Source of the DNA: an uncultured Collinsella sp.
GTDB taxonomy: Bacteria; Actinomycetota; Coriobacteriia; Coriobacteriales; Coriobacteriaceae
Assembly (NCBI GenBank): GCA_900547805.1
Contig: URIE01000042.1
Span: 1-14,662 of the forward strand
Reading direction: 5' to 3'
DNA length: 14,662 bases
The translations under genes and the position numbers were made by a program. This document shows positions 8,109-12,598 of the stretch, piece after piece. The notes beneath the pieces are model-generated. The model searched no databases. It was given only the letters and a program-made list of their open reading frames with translations, and was not told the DNA's origin. The first letter of the stretch is position 1. Each line of letters opens with the position of its first letter.

Positions 8109-8114
8109 ATTGTA
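8109..8114 (-). promoter_or_regulatory. Candidate purB promoter -10 with nearby inverted repeats
   Basis: The minus strand reads TACAAT, placing transcription start about 38 nt before the purB ATG. The -35 position (CTCATA at 8132-8137) is poor and falls inside a hairpin TGCCCGT/ACGGGCA (8126-8132 with 8140-8146). A second inverted repeat, GTTGG-N7-CCAAC at 8091-8107, lies in the predicted leader and could be an operator. It does not look like the AT-rich PurBox of low-GC Gram-positives. Confidence 0.35.
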
Positions 8115-8166
8115 CCGTGCGCAGGTGCCCGTATGAGCTACGGGCATTAACCTAACATTTTGAGAT

Positions 8167-8225
8167 TGGAGCGGGCAACGGGACGTCCGCGTATTTGCTT
8201 CGCGAATCCGCACCGGCTTCAGGCG
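8167..8225 (-). repeat. 59-bp direct repeat, copy 1, carrying the tRNA-Gly 3' tail
   Basis: Identical to the copy at 8298-8356 except for one base (G at the third hairpin position where copy 2 has A). The first 18 plus-strand bases, TGGAGCGGGCAACGGGAC, are exactly the last 18 bases (read on the other strand, CCA included) of the tRNA-Gly at 8490-8564. After that the repeat diverges from the tRNA and carries GGACGTCC and a small TTC-loop hairpin. Confidence 0.9.
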
Positions 8226-8297
8226 AGCCCCTCAGCCTCACGAAGCCGAAGGGGAAGACTTTGTTGAATTAGCCGTCCCCATGTCTCCCGTGCCCGG
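8226..8297. other. 72-bp spacer between the two tRNA-tail repeats
   Basis: No gene and no match to the tRNA. It contains a partly self-complementary segment around CTTCGGCTTCGTGAGG and nothing else I can name. Confidence 0.5.
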
Positions 8298-8356
8298 TGG
8301 AGCGGGCAACGGGACGTCCGCGTATTTGCTTCGCAAATCCGCACCGGCTTCAGGCG
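8298..8356 (-). repeat. 59-bp direct repeat, copy 2, carrying the tRNA-Gly 3' tail
   Basis: Second copy of the element at 8167-8225. Here the internal hairpin is perfect: ATTTGC-TTC-GCAAAT at 8324-8338. Compared with the tRNA, the T-loop is collapsed: on the minus strand CGCGG and GTCCCG of the T-arm flank are both kept but the bases between them are reduced to AC, so it cannot fold as a tRNA T-arm. Confidence 0.9.
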
Positions 8357-8400
8357 CCTATCGGCGCCTTCGCCTGCTCGCTACAAACGCTTCGCGTTTG
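8353..8400. repeat. Row of short perfect hairpins
   Basis: Two perfect stem-loops follow the end of repeat copy 2: GGCGCC-TATC-GGCGCC (8353-8368) and CAAACGC-TTC-GCGTTTG (8384-8400). With ATTTGC-TTC-GCAAAT inside copy 2 this makes three in 77 bases, two of them with the same GC-TTC-GC tip and different stems. Confidence 0.7.
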
Positions 8401-8417
8401 CTTAACGCTCGCACCCT

Positions 8418-8438
8418 GTCGGGTTCGAGTCCCGGCAC
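8418..8438 (+). other. T-arm-like tRNA relic on the plus strand
   Basis: GTCGGGTTCGAGTCCCGGCA contains a well-formed TpsiC arm: stem TCGGG/CCCGG around TTCGAGT. No matching acceptor, D or anticodon arm is found around it, and the downstream CACTTTA has no partner upstream. It is opposite in orientation to the tRNA-Gly. Best read as a fragment of another tRNA gene. Confidence 0.5.
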
Positions 8439-8445
8439 TTTATTG

Positions 8446-8476
8446 AAAAAAGCACGGCACCGGAACGGTGTCGTGC
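8446..8476 (-). terminator. Intrinsic terminator after tRNA-Gly
   Basis: On the minus strand GCACGACACCG pairs with CGGTGCCGTGC around a three-base TTC loop and is followed by six T, 13 nt past the CCA end of the tRNA. The same stem could also act on the plus strand, where TTTTT occurs 6 nt beyond it. Confidence 0.9.
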
Positions 8477-8489
8477 TTGTGCTTTTTAC

Positions 8490-8564
8490 TGGAGCGGGCA
8501 ACGGGACTCGAACCCGCGAGTGTCAGCTTGGGAAGCTGATGCCTTACCACTTGGCGATGCCCGC
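8490..8564 (-). tRNA. tRNA-Gly (anticodon CCC)
   Basis: Acceptor stem GCGGGCA/TGCCCGC, D-arm with AAGTGGTAAGGC, anticodon arm TCAGC-TTCCCAA-GCTGA with CCC at positions 34-36, T-arm CGGG-TTCGAGT-CCCG, discriminator T (U in RNA, normal for bacterial Gly), and a genomically encoded CCA. It reads GGG codons. It is flanked by its own promoter and terminator, so it is a single-tRNA unit. Confidence 0.96.
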
Positions 8565-8577
8565 TTGTGTGTTGGCT

Positions 8578-8607
8578 AGTATAACGCGGTTGTCTTGTTC
8601 GATACAA
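8578..8607 (-). promoter_or_regulatory. Promoter of tRNA-Gly
   Basis: The minus strand shows TTGTAT (8602-8607), an 18-bp spacer, and TATACT (8578-8583), placing the start about 7 nt before the mature tRNA 5' end. The -10 is good and the -35 matches only in its TTG half. Confidence 0.55.
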
Positions 8608-8861
8608 GGGTGTCGATGCTTGTTTTAGCTGTGGAGAATCGTCTGAAAAACAGTCCAATTGTGGAGACAGGGACCTCTGGTGTCCTTATTTCACCATCTT
8701 TTACCTGCGGTTTTATTTGATTGTTCCATATGAACCCAATTTGTCGGAAATCGGGCAAGCTTTTGGTCAGCTTCCGGTACTTACCCGCATGAACCTCGGG
8801 GGTAGCCTCGTCCCAAGCGCCGCAGCCTCCCCGTGCGACGCACGAGGGATAAGGAGCAGCC
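8608..8861 (+). promoter_or_regulatory. Upstream region of the adhesin gene
   Basis: No coding sequence is supported here. An AT-rich stretch at 8685-8735 is the likeliest promoter region, but no clear -35/-10 pair stands out. GGAC-N7-GTCC at 8671-8685, extended by two weaker pairs, sits inside the phrase GTGGAGACAGGGACC, which has a REP-like look. Close to the gene, CGTGC-GAC-GCACG (8832-8844) forms a small hairpin that ends 6 nt before the ribosome site AAGGAG at 8851-8856 and might affect translation. Confidence 0.4.
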
Positions 8862-11800
8862 ATGTCCAACGCACCCACGCACTCTGTCCACAGCGCAATC
8901 GCAACAGGCCCGCTGCTCCTACTCCTCTTCCTACTCATCAGTTGCTTGGCTCCGAGACCCGCACTTGCCATCGACGGGTACGATCAGCTCGGCTTTCGCA
9001 CCATTAGCGACGATTGTGGGCCCTTCTTCATCGGTAAGTACGAGGCTCAAGACGCCTCAATCGCGTACTGTATGAACCAGGAACGTCCCGGTCCCACCAA
9101 GCCGGGTGGCCCATGGCTCAACTTTGATCAGGGCTGGGTATGGCTCGACGACGAGTTCGCGGCGATCGTTTGTCACGGATATCCTTCCGCAACGTCGTTT
9201 GGCGGTTACAGCCTGTCACCCGATCGCGCCCGTGCCGCCACTCAACTTGCCGTATGGATGCTTAACGGCACCACCCATGTCGACGGCACTTACTCCTATA
9301 CAACAGCTCAAGGCAAAACAAAGAGCGGGCATTTTACCGCCGACAATGAGGTTGTGGCTGCCGCACGGTGGCTTCACGACAATGCAAAATCGGGAGGCAT
9401 CAAAGCCGCTCCGCACCGCGCACGGCGCTATTTGGGACCCATATCGGGCGGCAGCAAACGTCAAGACATGCTCTACGTGCTGCCAGCGGTCTCTGTTTCT
9501 TTCCAAAAGAAGTCCGCGAACACCGCCATTACCAGCGGAAACGACACCTATCAGTTTGACGGGGCAACATTCGATATCTTCGAGAGCATGAGCGACGCGC
9601 GCGTGGGCACGCTCAAAATGGACGGCAACGGCCGAGCACAGGCAACACTTTTACCAAACACAGCATACTACCTGGTAGAGACAAAGGCACCGGCAGGCTA
9701 TATCCCTCGACGCGACCGCATCCCCTTTACCACGGAAGGCAATGGTGGTCATGTCACAATCGATGAGCAGCCAGGCACCATCACGTTGCGCATCGTAAAG
9801 ACCGACGCCGCAACGGGCGCCGGAGCCCAAGCGGGGACCTCGCTTGCCGGCGCCGAGTTTACCTGCGTCTCTCAATCCACCCCCGGATGGACGCAAACCC
9901 TCACAACCGACGAAAACGGTCGAGCCGCCCTTGATAACGTTCCCCTGGGAACCTTCACCATCTATGAGTCGAAGGCTCCCGAGGGCTACCTTCTGCCCAG
10001 CGACAGCTGGACCTACACCGTTGGAGCCGACCAGCTGGGCGACTCGGGCGTCGTCGAGCTCGAATCTCGCGTTTCTGATATTCCGATTGCATTTGACCTT
10101 GAGATTTCCAAATTCAAAGATCATGGCAACAGCGATCAGTCTGGCTTGGAGCAGCCCGCGGAAGGCGTTGTCTTTGAAGTCATCAGCAATAGCTCACAAC
10201 AGGTTGTTGGAACGTTAACCACAAATATCTATGGTTTTGCCTCCACCAAAGACCAGCCCGGAGCATGGTTCGGCGCGGGCAAGCGGCCCGGCGGCGCCCA
10301 CGGAGCCATCCCCTACGACCGTGCCGGCTATACACTTCGGGAGGTCCCAGAATCCGTCCCCGAAGGCTTTAAACAGGCAGGAGAATGGACCGCCTCGGCC
10401 GAACAGATTGCTGACGGTGCCGAGCTTCAGTACATCGTGGACAACCATGCCCTATCGACACATCTCCAGATTGCTAAGCGCGACGCCCAGACCGGTGCCG
10501 CGGTTCCCCTTGCAGGCTTTAGCTTCCAGTTGCTCGACAGCAACCACGAGCCCATCTCACAAACGTGCTGGTATCCGACCCACAATGTCCTGAACGCCTT
10601 TACGACCGACACAACTGGTACCGTCACGCTGCCCGAGTCTCTTAACCCGGGCACCTACTACGTGCGAGAAGTCTCGGCAAAGAAGCCTTATCTTGTCGGA
10701 GAGGATCTCGAGACAACAATCCCTGCCGACAGATATCTAACGCCCGTTGCGATTGCCTCATACTTCGACGATGCGGCAACCGGAAGCATCGAAATCGTAA
10801 AGTCCGACGCTACCGACGGGCACAAGCTCATGGGGGCTGTATTTGATATCCGAGCCGCAGGCGATATTATTCGCCCCGACGGCAGTATCGTTGCCCTGGA
10901 CGGCGAAACCGTCGCCACCGTAACGACTGACGAGCAGGGGTCCGCCCGTGCGAGCCATCTTTCGCTGGGATGTGGAACCGCATGCTACGAAGTCGTTGAG
11001 ACCCAAGCGCCCGAAGGATATCTCCTAGACCAAAGTCCCCATACGGTCGAGCTGTCATATGCCGACCAGACAACGTCCGTCATCGAAGCCCATCTCGGAG
11101 TATCCGACGATTTCACCAAGATCGATATCTCAAAAGTCGACCTAACCGGAAAACAAGAGGTGGAGGGCGCTCAGCTCACCCTATATGGACAAGACGAAAC
11201 CGAAATTGACTCTTGGACCTCATCCGATAAACCGCACCGCATCGAACATCTTGCGCCCGGCACCTACACGTTGCGCGAAATGATGTCCCCGCGAACCTAC
11301 GACCTTGCCGAGGAGATAACGTTTGAAGTGAAGGCTACGGGAGAAGTCCAATCTTTCGCAATGAAGGACGCGCCGATCGAGATCAAGGGACAGGTCGACA
11401 AGCGTCAAGAAATTGCCCAGCCCACCGGGGATGGCCTCTTGGCTAACGGCGATGGCAAAAACCGCGCCGCGACACAAGCCGATGCGGAAGGGTTTTTCTC
11501 CTACACCGTCGATGCGCGAAACGAGTCGACCACCTGGGTTGATGAGTTCACGATTACCGATGATCTTGAGTGCGCCAAGGACGGTACGGCAAGACTCGTC
11601 TCAATCGAAACCCCTATTGCCATCGGCGACCTCAACGGTCTGTGCAACGTGTGGTACCGCACAACGCCACTGGGCTCGTCAGACATCGACGAGCAGGCAA
11701 ACGCGACGCTTGACGATGGACATGAAAACCCCTGGCTTGAGTCCGACGAAGTTAAAGAGAGCCTGGGCGAGGACCGCCGTCTCGTTGATTGCGAAGGCTG

Positions 11801-12293
11801 GCATCTCTGGAAAACCGATGTCCCGACCACAGAATCAACCACACTTGAGGCAAATGAGCTCGACCTTCCCGTCGATACCGTCGTAACGGGCATTCGCCTT
11901 GAGTACGGTGCGGTAGACGCCGACTTTACAACCAGGTGCGACGAAGATTCTTGGAAGCGCGAAGACCTTAAAAACGAACATGACGATCTCGATGACGCCA
12001 AGGCAACCCTCGGTACAGACGCCCGGAGTGCAGTAGTCCATATGCAGGCAACTTCTTCCTATACGCCCCAGGCACCAGTTGCCAACAGCGCCCGTGTCGA
12101 CCTCTGTCGCAACGGCGGCGGCAACAAACTTGAGTCACATGACGAGGATCGTGTCGTTCAGCGCTGCACCCTACCGCAGGACCTACCGGCAACAGGATCA
12201 GTTCCCATCGCCGCCTGCATCACCGCGCTCCTGACCTCGGGTGCGGCAGCCCTATGGTTCGCTCGCCTTAGGTCGATCCCAAAGAAGCGCTAA
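8862..12293 (+). CDS. Sortase-anchored thioester/CnaB surface adhesin
   Basis: A 1143-residue secreted wall protein. Signal peptide 1-36 ends ALA. Residues about 37-205 form a thioester domain: Cys70 in AYCMNQ and Gln128 in ATQLAVW match the pair that forms the internal thioester and can bond covalently to host molecules; Cys52 and Cys104 may form a disulfide. Six CnaB/SpaA-like modules follow (about 207-300, 306-405, 412-525, 534-630, 643-745, 752-840), each opening with a Lys-bearing strand (e.g. IVKTD, IAKRD, ISKVD) and having an E-box Glu at 273, 369, 494, 603, 713 and 806, so isopeptide bonds are likely in most. Residues about 845-1100 are an unrecognised acidic region with six cysteines. 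The C-terminus has LPATG (1108-1112), a hydrophobic span and a KKR tail. ATG at 8862 follows AAGGAG. It is a lone plus-strand gene with no sortase or pilin neighbour. The layout fits the TIE adhesin class; the host target is unknown. Confidence 0.92.
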   Translation: MSNAPTHSVHSAIATGPLLLLLFLLISCLAPRPALAIDGYDQLGFRTISDDCGPFFIGKYEAQDASIAYCMNQERPGPTKPGGPWLNFDQGWVWLDDEFAAIVCHGYPSATSFGGYSLSPDRARAATQLAVWMLNGTTHVDGTYSYTTAQGKTKSGHFTADNEVVAAARWLHDNAKSGGIKAAPHRARRYLGPISGGSKRQDMLYVLPAVSVSFQKKSANTAITSGNDTYQFDGATFDIFESMSDARVGTLKMDGNGRAQATLLPNTAYYLVETKAPAGYIPRRDRIPFTTEGNGGHVTIDEQPGTITLRIVKTDAATGAGAQAGTSLAGAEFTCVSQSTPGWTQTLTTDENGRAALDNVPLGTFTIYESKAPEGYLLPSDSWTYTVGADQLGDSGVVELESRVSDIPIAFDLEISKFKDHGNSDQSGLEQPAEGVVFEVISNSSQQVVGTLTTNIYGFASTKDQPGAWFGAGKRPGGAHGAIPYDRAGYTLREVPESVPEGFKQAGEWTASAEQIADGAELQYIVDNHALSTHLQIAKRDAQTGAAVPLAGFSFQLLDSNHEPISQTCWYPTHNVLNAFTTDTTGTVTLPESLNPGTYYVREVSAKKPYLVGEDLETTIPADRYLTPVAIASYFDDAATGSIEIVKSDATDGHKLMGAVFDIRAAGDIIRPDGSIVALDGETVATVTTDEQGSARASHLSLGCGTACYEVVETQAPEGYLLDQSPHTVELSYADQTTSVIEAHLGVSDDFTKIDISKVDLTGKQEVEGAQLTLYGQDETEIDSWTSSDKPHRIEHLAPGTYTLREMMSPRTYDLAEEITFEVKATGEVQSFAMKDAPIEIKGQVDKRQEIAQPTGDGLLANGDGKNRAATQADAEGFFSYTVDARNESTTWVDEFTITDDLECAKDGTARLVSIETPIAIGDLNGLCNVWYRTTPLGSSDIDEQANATLDDGHENPWLESDEVKESLGEDRRLVDCEGWHLWKTDVPTTESTTLEANELDLPVDTVVTGIRLEYGAVDADFTTRCDEDSWKREDLKNEHDDLDDAKATLGTDARSAVVHMQATSSYTPQAPVANSARVDLCRNGGGNKLESHDEDRVVQRCTLPQDLPATGSVPIAACITALLTSGAAALWFARLRSIPKKR

Positions 12294-12301
12294 CGCGATA
12301 A

Positions 12302-12337
12302 AAAGCGGGCGAGTCAGTCTCCCGCCTCGCCCGCTTT
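12302..12337. terminator. Bidirectional terminator between convergent genes
   Basis: AAAGCGGGCGAG (12302-12313) and CTCGCCCGCTTT (12326-12337) form a perfect 12-bp stem with a 12-base loop. On the minus strand it ends in TTTTTATC, a good tail for the membrane-protein operon. On the plus strand the tail TTTCAATCATTT is weaker but serves the adhesin gene. Confidence 0.88.
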
Positions 12338-12358
12338 CAATCATTTAAATCGCCACAT

Positions 12359-12577
12359 CTACTCGGCAGATGAAGATCCGCCGTCGACGAGCGTCTGCTC
12401 AGACTCGGGGATTCCATCGGCACCCGTACTTTGCTCTTGCTCCACCTCTTCGCTGATTGCGGATGCGGGGGTCGACCCCTTTACACCCACGATATAGGCA
12501 GCCCCAAATCCCAAAGCGACGGCAATAAGGGTCAGAATCAAATAAACAGGCCAATGACGTTTAATGAACGAAAACAC
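12359..12577 (-). CDS. Small single-pass membrane protein
   Basis: A 72-residue protein of unknown function: a short basic head (MFSFIKRHWP), one membrane helix about 11-31 (VYLILTLIAVALGFGAAYIV), then an acidic, Ser/Glu-rich tail outside or inside the cell. The positive-inside rule places the head in the cytoplasm and the acidic tail outside. It starts with GTG at 12577, supported by AAGGAG about 7 nt ahead. It begins 21 nt after the stop of the M28-like gene, so both share one transcript that ends at 12302-12337. The acidic tail echoes the composition of the neighbour's linker. Confidence 0.75.
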   Translation of the reverse strand: MFSFIKRHWPVYLILTLIAVALGFGAAYIVGVKGSTPASAISEEVEQEQSTGADGIPESEQTLVDGGSSSAE

Positions 12578-12598
12578 GTTGACTCCTTAGAGCTCCGC

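Noticed and set aside
7432..8136. 234-codon plus-strand open frame
   Set aside because: Antisense to purB; an artefact of GC-rich codon use.
8065..8166. Riboswitch in front of purB
   Set aside because: Only short simple hairpins are present; nothing resembles a purine aptamer and the leader is too short.
8167..8356. CRISPR-like array
   Set aside because: Only two repeats of 59 bp with one 72-bp spacer, a tRNA tail in the repeat, and no cas genes.
8167..8564. Prophage or integrative element attachment sites
   Set aside because: The tRNA-tail repeats resemble att sites, but no integrase or mobile genes lie between them and the intervals are under 150 bp. Kept as a repeat finding only.
8281..8628. 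115-codon plus-strand open frame
   Set aside because: It runs through the repeat, the terminator and the tRNA-Gly gene, so it is not a protein gene.
8576..8971. 131-codon minus-strand open frame
   Set aside because: It overlaps the tRNA promoter and the adhesin signal peptide, has no good ribosome site, and its product is not recognisable.
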